Source: Geobacteraceae bacterium (GTDB taxonomy: Bacteria > Desulfobacterota > Desulfuromonadia > Geobacterales > Geobacteraceae). Taken from it: a stretch of 64,000 bases of DNA. A model generated the notes under the pieces. That model saw only the letters and a program-made list of their open reading frames with translations, was not told where the DNA came from and did no database searches. Numbering within the stretch: the stretch's first letter is position 1; each line of letters opens with the position of its first letter. Positions 9,282 through 18,287 of the stretch are shown here, piece by piece. Position numbers and translations under genes: made by a program. The DNA is taken from NCBI GenBank assembly GCA_024281055.1, contig JAMXLF010000013.1:1-64000 (forward strand), in the 5' to 3' direction.

Positions 9282-10555
9282 GTCGACCGCTTCGCGCCAT
9301 CTGGGCGGTTATATCATCCCGGGCCACGTCTCCGCTCGTCATCGGCGTATTCCTTCTCATCTATATCGTGTTGGCTTTCATCACCGATGATACCTTGATT
9401 GCCTTGATGGAATATACCCGGACGAACGTTTTACTCGTGGTTCTCCTTGCCCTGGTGCCCCTGAACAGCGGGTGCCGGATCGTGAAGGAAACGGATCGTC
9501 ATCTTAAGCTCCGTCGTGCGTTGGCGGGGAAAAGCGCCAACGATCCATCGGGTCTCTTCGACGAATCGGTCGCGCTGCCTGTTCCGTCATCGTTTGACGG
9601 GCTGTCGGGACGACTTGCCGCAACGGGATACAGGGTTCGCTGCACGGGGGGCACGCTCGCCGCATGGCGAGGAGTAAGCATCTACCCGGTACGGGTGCTC
9701 TTCCTTGCCGGGATGTTTTGCCTCTTTGCCGGCATTCTGGTGAGTCTCACCACCCGGACTACGCACAGAATGTCGGTCATCGAAGGGGAGCCGCTCCCAA
9801 CGGCAACGGGGGGAGGCGGCCTGGTGGAGAGGATCACCTTGAAGACGGGGGCCGGTCCCATTCTTGCGAAGATCCTTACCATGGACGTAGCTCCGTCGGA
9901 TTCAGGGGATGGAAGGAAAGTTTTCGGTTTATATCCCCCGTCTCTCTACCGTGGTTATTTCGTCTATCCCCGCTACATCGCGATAGCCTCCATTATCCGC
10001 TTTTCTGCTCCCGGTGGGCAGACGGCCTACGAAAAGCAGGCGGTCATGAACATTTATCCCGCGGGAAAAGAGGACCGGGTGGAAATCCCCGGCTCTCCTT
10101 ACCGGATACTGTTCAGCATGATTCAGCCGGAGGATGGAAGTGACCCCTATGTAACCGGCCGCATCACCTATCTGTTCAAGCTGATGAACGGTAAGGAGGT
10201 CATCTTTGCCGGGAGCTTGCCGGTTGGCGGAGAGTTTGTCCGTGATGGCTACCGCCTGGCAATCCCCGAAGGAAAGCGGATGGTAATCACTGATTTCATC
10301 CAGGACTACGGGGTGCTGCTGGTCTGGGGGGCCGCGATCTTTTTCCTTGCCGCGGGGTGCATCTGGTTGCCGGTGACGATTTTTCTGCCTCGTCGGGAGA
10401 TGCTCTTCGTCTCCGCTCCGGACAACATTCATGCCTGTTCCCGTTCGGAGGGAGGGGGGAGAAAACATGGTGGGGTATTTCATGAGGCGCTGGACTTTCT
10501 TGAAGCGGGGATGGCTGACAGACAGCCGTTTGATGGGGGATCGGCAGAGAAATGA
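9278..10555 (+). CDS. ResB-like protein, divergent copy 1
   Basis: A 425-residue membrane protein resembling ResB/Ccs1. It has two hydrophobic segments near residues 18-38 and 45-62, a third at ~145-165, a large extracytoplasmic beta-rich domain (~170-340), a last segment at ~347-370 and a cytoplasmic tail. ResB holds haem or apocytochrome for the CcsB channel. The GTG start at 9278 overlaps the DUF2318 stop (GTGA). It is clearly divergent from the canonical ResB at 13237, and its C-terminal 50 residues are low-complexity and charged. Assignment rests on topology and neighbours, so it is less certain than for 13237-14598. Confidence 0.75.
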   Translation: MSRPLRAIWAVISSRATSPLVIGVFLLIYIVLAFITDDTLIALMEYTRTNVLLVVLLALVPLNSGCRIVKETDRHLKLRRALAGKSANDPSGLFDESVALPVPSSFDGLSGRLAATGYRVRCTGGTLAAWRGVSIYPVRVLFLAGMFCLFAGILVSLTTRTTHRMSVIEGEPLPTATGGGGLVERITLKTGAGPILAKILTMDVAPSDSGDGRKVFGLYPPSLYRGYFVYPRYIAIASIIRFSAPGGQTAYEKQAVMNIYPAGKEDRVEIPGSPYRILFSMIQPEDGSDPYVTGRITYLFKLMNGKEVIFAGSLPVGGEFVRDGYRLAIPEGKRMVITDFIQDYGVLLVWGAAIFFLAAGCIWLPVTIFLPRREMLFVSAPDNIHACSRSEGGGRKHGGVFHEALDFLEAGMADRQPFDGGSAEK

Positions 10556-10725
10556 CTGGATTTTGTCCAGGTAAAATGTTAAGGTTTTTTCTTGACTAAT
10601 TGTTGATGGCCGACAAAGCCATTGCTTCTATCTTTTGCTCAAATAGGCTTGAAAACGGTGTGGCCATAAGAGCACTATTGCCAGGAAGATCGATTTTGGA
10701 TGGCAAAGGGAGGTCTAGAAAACCT

Positions 10726-11004
10726 ATGAGGAAATCATTGTTTTTTGTGCTGCTAGTAACGCAGTTGCTGATCGGCCAACTTGTGTCTGCAGATGAGTAT
10801 GAATCATGCATGGATAAGTGTTCCGGAGATTTTCAGAGCTGCATGGGCGGGATTACTGTGGTCAACGATATAGAAATTCAGGATGCAAAATCTCAGTGTG
10901 ACAATACAAACACACAATGTGTCACCGTATGCCAGGAGAATCATACAAAAGCACAAGAAGGCAAGAGCGACAAGGATCAGCAAGAATCACAGGGCAAAGA
11001 ATAG
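10726..11004 (+). CDS. small exported six-cysteine (symmetric C-x3-C-x6-C) protein, copy 1
   Basis: A 92-residue protein with a clear signal peptide (RKSLFFVLLVTQLLIG..VSA, cleavage near residue 22). The mature part has Cys spacing C-x3-C-x6-C-x18-C-x6-C-x3-C, a mirror-symmetric pattern, and then a charged Lys/Gln/Glu tail. I do not know a named family. The spacing suits two helices with cysteines on one face (i, i+4, i+11), joined as a disulfide-stapled hairpin. ATG 10726 is chosen over 10600 because GGGAGG (10708-10713) precedes it and the signal peptide begins there. A homologue with the same pattern is at 57172-57477. Here it sits between two ResB-like genes. Confidence 0.85.
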   Translation: MRKSLFFVLLVTQLLIGQLVSADEYESCMDKCSGDFQSCMGGITVVNDIEIQDAKSQCDNTNTQCVTVCQENHTKAQEGKSDKDQQESQGKE

Positions 11005-11005
11005 G

Positions 11006-11043
11006 GGCACGACAACAATGATGGTTTGTCTTGTTGTGCCTTT
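11006..11043 (+). terminator. hairpin, possible weak terminator or attenuator
   Basis: GGCACGACAA (11006-11015) can pair with TTGTTGTGCC (11031-11040) with one G-U pair, and is followed by only three T. It lies directly after the six-cysteine gene, where partial termination or mRNA end protection would raise that gene's expression over the next one. Confidence 0.4.
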
Positions 11044-11137
11044 ATGAGGAGACAGTGATTCCAGGTTGGTTCAACTTCTTTGTAACACTCTGAGATTCGG
11101 ATCAACTTCATTTTATAGTCAGGAAGTGATTGAGCGC

Positions 11138-12298
11138 ATGCAAAAAATAACCAAGTATTTTTTTACATCCCCGTATTTCCTGTTTCTTTTTCTCTTGATT
11201 CCCGCTTACACCATTTTGGGCCCCAGATGGCATCTTCATGTCTCAGGGAACTTATTGCTCATCAATAACGGCTGCTTCCTGTTGTGTATAGTAGCGCGCC
11301 TTGCCCGATGCGTGATTGGAATGCGGGGCGACATACGGTACGGGGCCGACTATCGGCAGCCAACGGACGTGGTGGCGCTGGAAAGGCCAACATCGCACCT
11401 GCGGCAGAAAATGGCTGACGCCGGGTACCGTTTTGATTCCGACGGTTTTTACGGTGAAAAACGCGATCTTGGATATCTGGGGACAGCACTTTTGTATGGT
11501 GGTCTGGCAGTTCTGCTTTTCTTCGGCTCGTATGACTACATGCGTGAATATTCGGTCATGGGGCGACTGGGAGTTGGGGAACCAATGCCGCTCGATAAGA
11601 GTGGGTTGGTCGGAGAAATCGAGGCAGCTGCTCTGGCAGGAACGAAGCGACTCCCTCTCGTTCAGGTCAGAAGCCAGATTCTGCCCAATCAGCAATGGCC
11701 GAAGGGGGCAACGCAAATTGCCCTGCTCACCAAGGATCGCAAGGAGCTTGCCAAAGCCACCATCGCGCCTGGGAAGTCATTCAGTTACGGCGGCCTGGAT
11801 TACCATATGACCAAGTTCGTTTTCGACGCGCTCATTACGATCAGAGAGGGCAAATTCATCATCTACGAAAGCTTTGTCAAATTCTTTCCCCTCGCTCAAA
11901 ACAAAGGGGCTTACAGCTACTACGGGTCACTCGTCGGCAGGGATACCGGAAAGGTGAAGGGCTCTGTCTGGCTTAATCCTGAAAAAAAAGCCGTGCTGGT
12001 AGAGGCGACACTTGATGGGAAAAAAATTGTCGATACCGACCTGGAACTCTGGGGCGAGAACAAAAAGACGCAGGGAAATTATGTGGCGGCGATCGAAGGT
12101 CTCGCCCAATGGTCCGAAATGAGGGTAGCCCGTACCAGGCACACCATGATGCTGATGATTGGCGGTATTATTGCCATCCTGGGAGCGGCTATGAGGCTTC
12201 TGATCCGCCCGCAGCGAGTATGGCTTGAAGACGCTGACGGCGGCTGCCGGGCACGGGCTGCGGGGAGAAAAACGATGCGGCTGCTCCAGGCTGAATAG
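11138..12298 (+). CDS. ResB-like protein, divergent copy 2
   Basis: A 386-residue membrane protein with the same layout as 9278-10555. It has two N-terminal hydrophobic segments (residues ~10-30 and ~38-55), a third at ~92-112, an extracytoplasmic domain of about 220 residues, and a final membrane segment at ~332-352. A basic tail follows. I chose ATG 11138 because AGGAAG lies 12 bases upstream and the first membrane segment starts nearby; a TTG at 11066 extends the frame but has no signal. It lies immediately before the second ccsB and probably pairs with it or modifies its specificity. Confidence 0.75.
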   Translation: MQKITKYFFTSPYFLFLFLLIPAYTILGPRWHLHVSGNLLLINNGCFLLCIVARLARCVIGMRGDIRYGADYRQPTDVVALERPTSHLRQKMADAGYRFDSDGFYGEKRDLGYLGTALLYGGLAVLLFFGSYDYMREYSVMGRLGVGEPMPLDKSGLVGEIEAAALAGTKRLPLVQVRSQILPNQQWPKGATQIALLTKDRKELAKATIAPGKSFSYGGLDYHMTKFVFDALITIREGKFIIYESFVKFFPLAQNKGAYSYYGSLVGRDTGKVKGSVWLNPEKKAVLVEATLDGKKIVDTDLELWGENKKTQGNYVAAIEGLAQWSEMRVARTRHTMMLMIGGIIAILGAAMRLLIRPQRVWLEDADGGCRARAAGRKTMRLLQAE

Positions 12299-12364
12299 AA
12301 ATCAGGGAACATGCTCTTCAAATCACGTTCAATCGCATAGCACTACGGAGATTAATAACGGATC

Positions 12365-13201
12365 ATGTCAAACTTGGAATCAATATTCTTCTGGATATCA
12401 CTGGTAGTATACTCTCTGGCGACCGGCGGCTACATTTACTCATTCGTATTCAAGAACCCGAGATTCATGCCAAAAATGACGGTCCTCATTTTCGTCGGGT
12501 TTCTCGCCCATAATGCCGCCATCTGTGCCCGCTATGTCGCTCAGGGGCATCTCCCCTGGTCCGGGGATTACGAGAGTGCCTTAATGGGAGGATGGTTCAT
12601 CATCGCAGGCACCCTCTACGTGGGATGGCGGAACAAGGCCCTGCAAGCCCTGGCCACCGGCACCGCACCGCTGGTCGTCATCATGATGGGATTCGGCGTC
12701 ATGCGCAACCCGGTGCTCACCCCCATGGCGGCAAGTTTGAAAAACTTCTGGCTCTACATTCACGTCTACTTTGCCTGGCTGGCTTTTGGGGCGTATACCC
12801 TGGCCATGGCTGCCGGGATTCTGTACCTGATGAAACGGAAAAGCTCGGCGAGCGGCGTCGTGAACCCGTCCTACGATCGATTCCCGTCCCTGGACCGTCT
12901 GGACGAGCTTATCTTCCGTTACATAGTGTTCGGATTCATAACCGATACCATCATGATCGCGGCCGGCGCCATCTGGGCAAAGGACTTGTGGGGGAGCTAC
13001 TGGAGCTGGGATCCGGTGGAAACATGGTCGCTGGTTTCCTGGCTTATCTATGGAATAGCCATCCATTTGCGGGTCACGTTCGGCTGGCGGGAGTCGAAAT
13101 TGGCATGGATGGTCATCCTTGCTCTGAGTACGGTGATCATATCGTTTTTCGGTGTCACGTTCGTCATCGACACCAGCATGCACACGTTTCAGGTGCGGTA
13201 A
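12365..13201 (+). CDS. ccsB: System II cytochrome c biogenesis protein CcsB/CcsA (ResC family), copy 2
   Basis: A 278-residue polytopic protein very similar along its whole length to the product of 3437-4261. It has the WGSYWSWDP haem-handling signature at residues 209-217 and the same IAIHLRVTFGWRE stretch. The main difference is an added SASGVV-type insert near residue 157. It is followed after 35 bases by a canonical resB gene, the usual partner of this family. The pair should catalyse haem export and covalent attachment to CXXCH cysteines. Two near-identical CcsB proteins in one run suggest duplication with different ResB-type partners. Confidence 0.95.
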   Translation: MSNLESIFFWISLVVYSLATGGYIYSFVFKNPRFMPKMTVLIFVGFLAHNAAICARYVAQGHLPWSGDYESALMGGWFIIAGTLYVGWRNKALQALATGTAPLVVIMMGFGVMRNPVLTPMAASLKNFWLYIHVYFAWLAFGAYTLAMAAGILYLMKRKSSASGVVNPSYDRFPSLDRLDELIFRYIVFGFITDTIMIAAGAIWAKDLWGSYWSWDPVETWSLVSWLIYGIAIHLRVTFGWRESKLAWMVILALSTVIISFFGVTFVIDTSMHTFQVR

Positions 13202-13236
13202 CTTTCTCTTCCTCATCTCCCGTCGGGTTCTTATAG

Positions 13237-14598
13237 ATGATCAAGAAAATTGTCAAATTTCTGAGTTCACTTCGATTCACCCTGCTTCTCATCTCCCTGC
13301 TTGGGGTGATGTTCCTGCTGGGGCTCTGGATTCCGCAAGTAAGCCTGGTATCACCTGCGCTCTACAGCCAGTGGAAACAGCATTCTCCGTCATTGGTCCG
13401 GACATTGGAGACGCTGGGCTTCACCTCGATCTATGCATCTCCTATCATGCTGATCCTGTGGGGATTCTTTTTCGTCAACCTGGCGCTGGTCATGTGGCAG
13501 CGGATTCCCCTCATCAGGAAGCGGATCTCCCTCCCCGAAGGACGCATCGGCAATCCATCGACTGCGGCCGGGTATTCGTTCCGTGCTTCGTACCATCTGC
13601 CGCAGGATATGGACGGTTCAGCCATCCGCGGATTCCTGCGCAAGCGCGGTTTTACGGTTATCGGCGATGACGAAGGTTTCTGCGGAGTAAAAAATCGCCT
13701 CTCACCGATTGCTTTCGGACTTTTCCACATCAGTTTCTTTCTTATTCTTCTCGGCGGGCTGATCAGCGTTTATACACGGTTCACCGGCATGCTTGACCTC
13801 GGCATAGGAGAGCCGTTTCAGGGGGAGGTGGCACGCTATAACGCGACACCACAACTGCCGAAGATCGGCGTACCGCCGCGGGCATCCTTCACAGTCTTGA
13901 GTATAGTTCCCATGATCAGTCATGGCACGAAGACCGGCCTCAGGGTGCGACTGGTCGATGCCCAGGGGGTGGAACACGAAGCCGATGTAAACCGCCCGTA
14001 CAAGGTTGACAGCACCAACTTCATTGTCAATCAGGTGGGAGTGGCGCCGCTTTTTGTCGTCAAGGACTCGGCGGGGAAAGAAATCGACGGGGCCTATTTC
14101 AAGTTGAACGTCATGGGAGGTCAGGAAGATGTATTTTCCCTGGCAGGCTTCCATTTTCGGGCACGCTTCTACCCGGACTACGTCGTCAGGAATGGTGCGG
14201 CTGCCACCCGGTCCCAGGAATTCAACAACCCGGTCTTCGTAATTACCGCAGAGCGGCAGGGGAAACCGATAACCCAGGGGACCGTTACCAGTAACGGTGT
14301 CATGGACTTTGCCGGCTACCAGCTGGTATTGAAAGAGCTCCCTTTCTGGATACGCTTTTCGGTTTTCAAGGAGCACGGGCTCGCCATAATCTATGCGGGG
14401 TTTGCCGTTGCATCGCTTGCCGTTATCTGGCGCTTTCTCTTTTACCGGCGAGAAGTCATTGGTGCCGTGCGCGATGAAGAGGGGGAACGGCTTCTCGTTG
14501 TTGCTGGTCGTTCGGAATTTTACAAAAGCCTCACGGAAGACGAATTTAACGGTCTCTTTACTACGTTATTTGAAAAAAACGGGAGAACTGACGCATGA
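13237..14598 (+). CDS. resB: cytochrome c biogenesis protein ResB/Ccs1
   Basis: A 453-residue protein of the ResB family. It has a first membrane segment at residues ~10-32 (LRFTLLLISLLGVMFLLGLW), a second at ~68-88 and a third at ~160-182. A large extracytoplasmic domain (~190-375) is followed by a last segment at ~378-400 and a cytoplasmic tail. It forms the haem lyase with CcsB, encoded 35 bases upstream. Its stop codon overlaps the next start (ATGA), so the WG-repeat lipoprotein is translated from the same message. Of the three ResB-type genes here, this is the most typical. Confidence 0.9.
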   Translation: MIKKIVKFLSSLRFTLLLISLLGVMFLLGLWIPQVSLVSPALYSQWKQHSPSLVRTLETLGFTSIYASPIMLILWGFFFVNLALVMWQRIPLIRKRISLPEGRIGNPSTAAGYSFRASYHLPQDMDGSAIRGFLRKRGFTVIGDDEGFCGVKNRLSPIAFGLFHISFFLILLGGLISVYTRFTGMLDLGIGEPFQGEVARYNATPQLPKIGVPPRASFTVLSIVPMISHGTKTGLRVRLVDAQGVEHEADVNRPYKVDSTNFIVNQVGVAPLFVVKDSAGKEIDGAYFKLNVMGGQEDVFSLAGFHFRARFYPDYVVRNGAAATRSQEFNNPVFVITAERQGKPITQGTVTSNGVMDFAGYQLVLKELPFWIRFSVFKEHGLAIIYAGFAVASLAVIWRFLFYRREVIGAVRDEEGERLLVVAGRSEFYKSLTEDEFNGLFTTLFEKNGRTDA

Positions 14599-15674
14599 AA
14601 CGATTGATCGGATTGTCATTGGCCGTTCTGGCTCTCTGCACTGCTTGCCACCGGGAGGGGACAAAAGAAACAGTAACAGTAACGGATGATTCATACCGGG
14701 TGCTGGTAAAAAGCCAGGGTAAATACGGATACTGCGACCGCAACGGCACTATGATTATTCCTGCCCAGTACGAAAGTGCGTCGCTTTTCTCCGAGGGATT
14801 GGCTGCTGTACGCCAGAGCGGTAAGGACGGTTACATAGACGTGAAGGGGAACTTTCTGATCCCCCCCCACTTCGATGCCGCGTCTATTTTCAGAGAGGGT
14901 AAAGCAGCTGTGAGAACGGGCGACAGATGGGGGTATATTGACAAGAGCGGAAAGCAGGTTTCCGAGTCGCACTTTGTCGTCACGTTCGCATTCACGGAAG
15001 GGCTTGCATCCGTTGTGGTGTTTGAAAAGGATGGCTTCAAGGCGGGTTACATAGGGCAGGACGGGAAATATGCCATCTCGCCCCGGTTCGACGACGCATC
15101 TTTCTTTTCCGAAGGGCTGGCAGCTGTAAAAATCGGTAAAAAGTATGGTTATATCGATAAAAAGGGCGAACTGGTCATCAATGCCGAATATAATGAGGCA
15201 AGCGCCTTCGAGGACGGACTTGCCCGGGTAAAAATCTATGGGAATTACGGCAAAGTGGGTTTCATCGACCACAAGGGCACGATGGTCATCCCAGCCCAAT
15301 ACGCTAACGCCACCAATTTCAGCGACGGCGTCGCGGCAGTCAAAAATGGCACGAAGTGGCAGTTGATCGACACCAAGGGTAACCAGATCACGAACCGGCA
15401 GTTCGACTTTCCCACCATCTTTACCGAAGGTCTGGCGCCGGTTGTGGAAAATAAGAAAATCGGCTACATGGACAAGCAGGGGAAGATGGTAATCGCGGCG
15501 AAATATGACGCAGGCTCAATCTTTGTCAACGGCATCGCCCCGGTCCAGGTGGGAGAAAAATGTGGCTACATCAACAAAAAGGGTGATATGGTGATCAAGC
15601 CTGAATTCGAGTGGGACGGGCGTACCATTGACCAGTATGTCTCCTATTACACAACCATCGGGCGTAAAAAGTAA
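14595..15674 (+). CDS. WG-repeat lipoprotein
   Basis: A 359-residue protein with a lipoprotein signal (lipobox LCTAC, Cys18). It has nine WG-type repeats of about 33-40 residues, each with a core like (K)(Y/W)GYID.KG...I...(F/Y)..A..F.EGLA.V. WG repeats form beta-structures thought to mediate protein contacts. The ATG overlaps the resB stop by four bases, so it is the last gene of the cytochrome maturation run and is probably translated with it. A periplasmic scaffold or apocytochrome-holding role is an inference from position only. The repeats differ enough from each other to be old. Confidence 0.9.
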   Translation: MKRLIGLSLAVLALCTACHREGTKETVTVTDDSYRVLVKSQGKYGYCDRNGTMIIPAQYESASLFSEGLAAVRQSGKDGYIDVKGNFLIPPHFDAASIFREGKAAVRTGDRWGYIDKSGKQVSESHFVVTFAFTEGLASVVVFEKDGFKAGYIGQDGKYAISPRFDDASFFSEGLAAVKIGKKYGYIDKKGELVINAEYNEASAFEDGLARVKIYGNYGKVGFIDHKGTMVIPAQYANATNFSDGVAAVKNGTKWQLIDTKGNQITNRQFDFPTIFTEGLAPVVENKKIGYMDKQGKMVIAAKYDAGSIFVNGIAPVQVGEKCGYINKKGDMVIKPEFEWDGRTIDQYVSYYTTIGRKK

Positions 15675-15691
15675 TGACGGCATGATCCGAA

Positions 15692-15766
15692 GACCGCTCC
15701 CGGGCTGCATTGGCGACTTCAGAGTTTGACCAGGACAACCTCCGGGAGCGGTCGTATGTTTTTTGG
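15692..15766 (+). terminator. long-loop terminator at the end of the maturation operon
   Basis: A perfect 12-bp stem, GACCGCTCCCGG (15692-15703) with CCGGGAGCGGTC (15742-15753), encloses a 38-nt loop. GTATG and six T follow. It lies just after the WG-repeat gene stop and before the YfhO-type gene. Confidence 0.65.
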
Positions 15767-15807
15767 TTCATACAGAAAAGACATCTCGAAAGTAAGGCGG
15801 ATTGTCT

Positions 15808-18231
15808 GTGGACGCTTTGTTTAAGTCAGCCGGTTCTAAGACTTTTCTGGCGTTTATCTGTCTTTGCCTGGCCTCGGTACTACTCTTCTGGCCTGTTTTC
15901 TTCCAAGGGAAGGTAATTGTTCCGGGCGATATTCCCAACAGTAATCCCTTCCTGTTTCTGAGTGCAACCCCTCCGCCTCCACCCCAGAATACTCTGCTCA
16001 GCGATGAGATCGAGCAGTTCTACGTCTGGCACAAAGTGGCCTCTGATGCTTTGCATAGCGGCCATGTGCCGTTGTGGAATCCGTACATTTTTACCGGGCA
16101 ACCACTAGTTGCAGACGCCCAATCGTCCCTGTTCTATCTTCCCAACCTCCTGCTGCGCTTCCTTTCCCCTGGAAAAGCGGCCACAATTCGCATTTTTTTC
16201 AATCTACTCTTTGCGGGTATCTTCACCTACCTTTTTTGCCGCGAACTGAGGATTTCCCATAAGGGTGCCCTCATGGCCGCCATTTCCTTCGCATTTTCCG
16301 GCCCGGTTATCGTCTGGGTCGGGTTTCCTTTGGCCAATGTCCAAATCTGTCTTCCCTTTCTTTTGTGGGCGGGGGAAAAGCTCATCTGCCAGAGGATTTT
16401 TTTTCGCACAGCCCTGCTCGGGGCCGGGATGGGGTTGTCCCTCCTGGCAGGACATCCGGAAACCACGTTCCAGACCCTGGCCATTTTCTCCCTGTACTTC
16501 CTGGCACGGACATTTCTGTTGAAACAGGATTTCCGGTCGAAAGGGAGGCTGCTCGGCTCCTTCCTTCTCGCCGTACTCATAGGAGCCTTCATCAGCGCAA
16601 TCCAGATCCTTCCTTTTCTCGATTTCATGGTCCATAGCGCCACATTTGCCCGCGGCGGACGCGGTGGCGAGATGGGGGGTACCTTCGTGTATTCGCCGGA
16701 GTGGAGTGCGAATCTCGCTACGGCAGTCACCCTCATCTGCCCCAACTTTTTCGGCAATCCCCTGAATCACAGCTATATCTGGCCGTTCGAGAATTTTCAG
16801 AACTATAACGAGCAATCGATATACTTCGGACTGGTGCCTCTTGCGCTGGCCTGCGGAGCGATGGTCGCCGGGGCGAAGCGTGTGCCTTTCATCATCATTT
16901 CATTCCTGGCGCTGTTTTGCATTGGTCTTGCCTGGCATCTGCCCGGCTTCGAAGCCATCAACCACCTGCCGGTCTTTTCCATGGCTCCCGGCAAGCGGTT
17001 CAAGCTTCCCTTTACGTTTCTGGCCACCGTCATGGCGGGCTTCGGCTATGATATCTTCCTGGATTGTTTCAAATCCGATCAAAAGCGATGCAAGAGTTTG
17101 TACGCCAGCAGTGCCGTACTCTTCATCACGATCACTCTCTACCTCATCATCTTCGTTCTGAAGGGGACTGCCGCGGATTCGATTCCGCCCGGGACCTTTG
17201 GTCACAGGATCCTTCAGTCGGTTTTCGCGTTACAGCAATGGAGGACGTATGTTCCCCTTTGCATGGCACTCGCGCTTCTCTCTTTTTACTTCCTCTCTCT
17301 GCGCTCACAGCGTGCTTACCGTCTTTTCCCGATCGGTCTGCTCCTCCTGACGGTATTCGAACTGATCGCGCTGGGATGGGGTTACAACCCCACAGTCGAA
17401 GAAACGGCCATTCTGCCGACTGCCCCCGCAGTTGAATACCTCAAGAAAAGGGAGCGGGAACCCTACCGGATTCTGACGACGGACGGTTATTTTTACCCCA
17501 ACTACGGGGCAGCATACGGGATTGCCGATGTTGCCGGCTACGACGCGCCGGTGTACCAAAGCTTTTCGGACCTCTATCTTGCCCAGGGCGGACGGAGTAT
17601 TGGCGGCCAGATCGATTCCCGACAGGAGTGGAACCCGGGTTGGCCGATGGTTGATTTTCTCAATGTCAAATATGTCATATCACCGCGAGACCTTCCCGTG
17701 GACAAGTTCAAGATGCTCTATGAGAATCGATACTTCGCGGTTTACGAAAACCAACATGCTTTGCCGAGAGCGTTCATGGTATTCGATAGCGAGGTCGTCC
17801 CTGACCGACGAGTCCTCCTGAACAGAATGCTTGGCAAGAGCGTGGATCTCAGCCGAAAAGTCCTTCTGGAGGAAGCGCCTCTCCCCCCCTTCGCAGCCAT
17901 GCCGGAGAAGGTACAATACTCCGTGCGCCATAAAGTCTATACAAACGATGAAGTCGTTCAGGAGGTTACCACCGAAAAAACAGGCATCCTTGTTATGAGC
18001 GACCTGTATACGCCGGACTGGACCGTGCTGATAGACGACCGGGAGGCAAAGCTGTACCGTGCGAATTACGCCTACCGGGCCGTTGTTGTCCCCGCCGGCA
18101 GGCATACCGTCATCTTTCGCTATGTTCCCGCTTCATACCGCATCGGGATGTTTTTGACCGTTGCTGGGATGGCTGTAGTCGCTTTGGGTGCGGTGACTTC
18201 CCTCATGCGCCGGAAAAAAGCGGTGTCTTAA
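15808..18231 (+). CDS. YfhO-family membrane protein (GT-C type)
   Basis: An 807-residue protein with about twelve to fourteen membrane segments in residues 1-540 and a soluble C-terminal part, like YfhO-family proteins, which share the GT-C fold and modify glycans using lipid-linked sugars. An early extracytoplasmic loop holds PGDIPNSNPF with the acidic residue expected near the active site, and a later loop has W(N)PYIFTGQPL. GTG 15808 is preferred over TTG 15802 because GGCGG (15796-15800) is correctly spaced from it. A last membrane segment lies near residues 775-797. It starts the GT-C-rich region and converges with the next gene. Confidence 0.85.
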   Translation: MDALFKSAGSKTFLAFICLCLASVLLFWPVFFQGKVIVPGDIPNSNPFLFLSATPPPPPQNTLLSDEIEQFYVWHKVASDALHSGHVPLWNPYIFTGQPLVADAQSSLFYLPNLLLRFLSPGKAATIRIFFNLLFAGIFTYLFCRELRISHKGALMAAISFAFSGPVIVWVGFPLANVQICLPFLLWAGEKLICQRIFFRTALLGAGMGLSLLAGHPETTFQTLAIFSLYFLARTFLLKQDFRSKGRLLGSFLLAVLIGAFISAIQILPFLDFMVHSATFARGGRGGEMGGTFVYSPEWSANLATAVTLICPNFFGNPLNHSYIWPFENFQNYNEQSIYFGLVPLALACGAMVAGAKRVPFIIISFLALFCIGLAWHLPGFEAINHLPVFSMAPGKRFKLPFTFLATVMAGFGYDIFLDCFKSDQKRCKSLYASSAVLFITITLYLIIFVLKGTAADSIPPGTFGHRILQSVFALQQWRTYVPLCMALALLSFYFLSLRSQRAYRLFPIGLLLLTVFELIALGWGYNPTVEETAILPTAPAVEYLKKREREPYRILTTDGYFYPNYGAAYGIADVAGYDAPVYQSFSDLYLAQGGRSIGGQIDSRQEWNPGWPMVDFLNVKYVISPRDLPVDKFKMLYENRYFAVYENQHALPRAFMVFDSEVVPDRRVLLNRMLGKSVDLSRKVLLEEAPLPPFAAMPEKVQYSVRHKVYTNDEVVQEVTTEKTGILVMSDLYTPDWTVLIDDREAKLYRANYAYRAVVVPAGRHTVIFRYVPASYRIGMFLTVAGMAVVALGAVTSLMRRKKAVS

Positions 18232-18287
18232 CGATGAATGGGGAACATTGCTTTTGATACATATGTGGACTGCTGGTGGGAATGACA

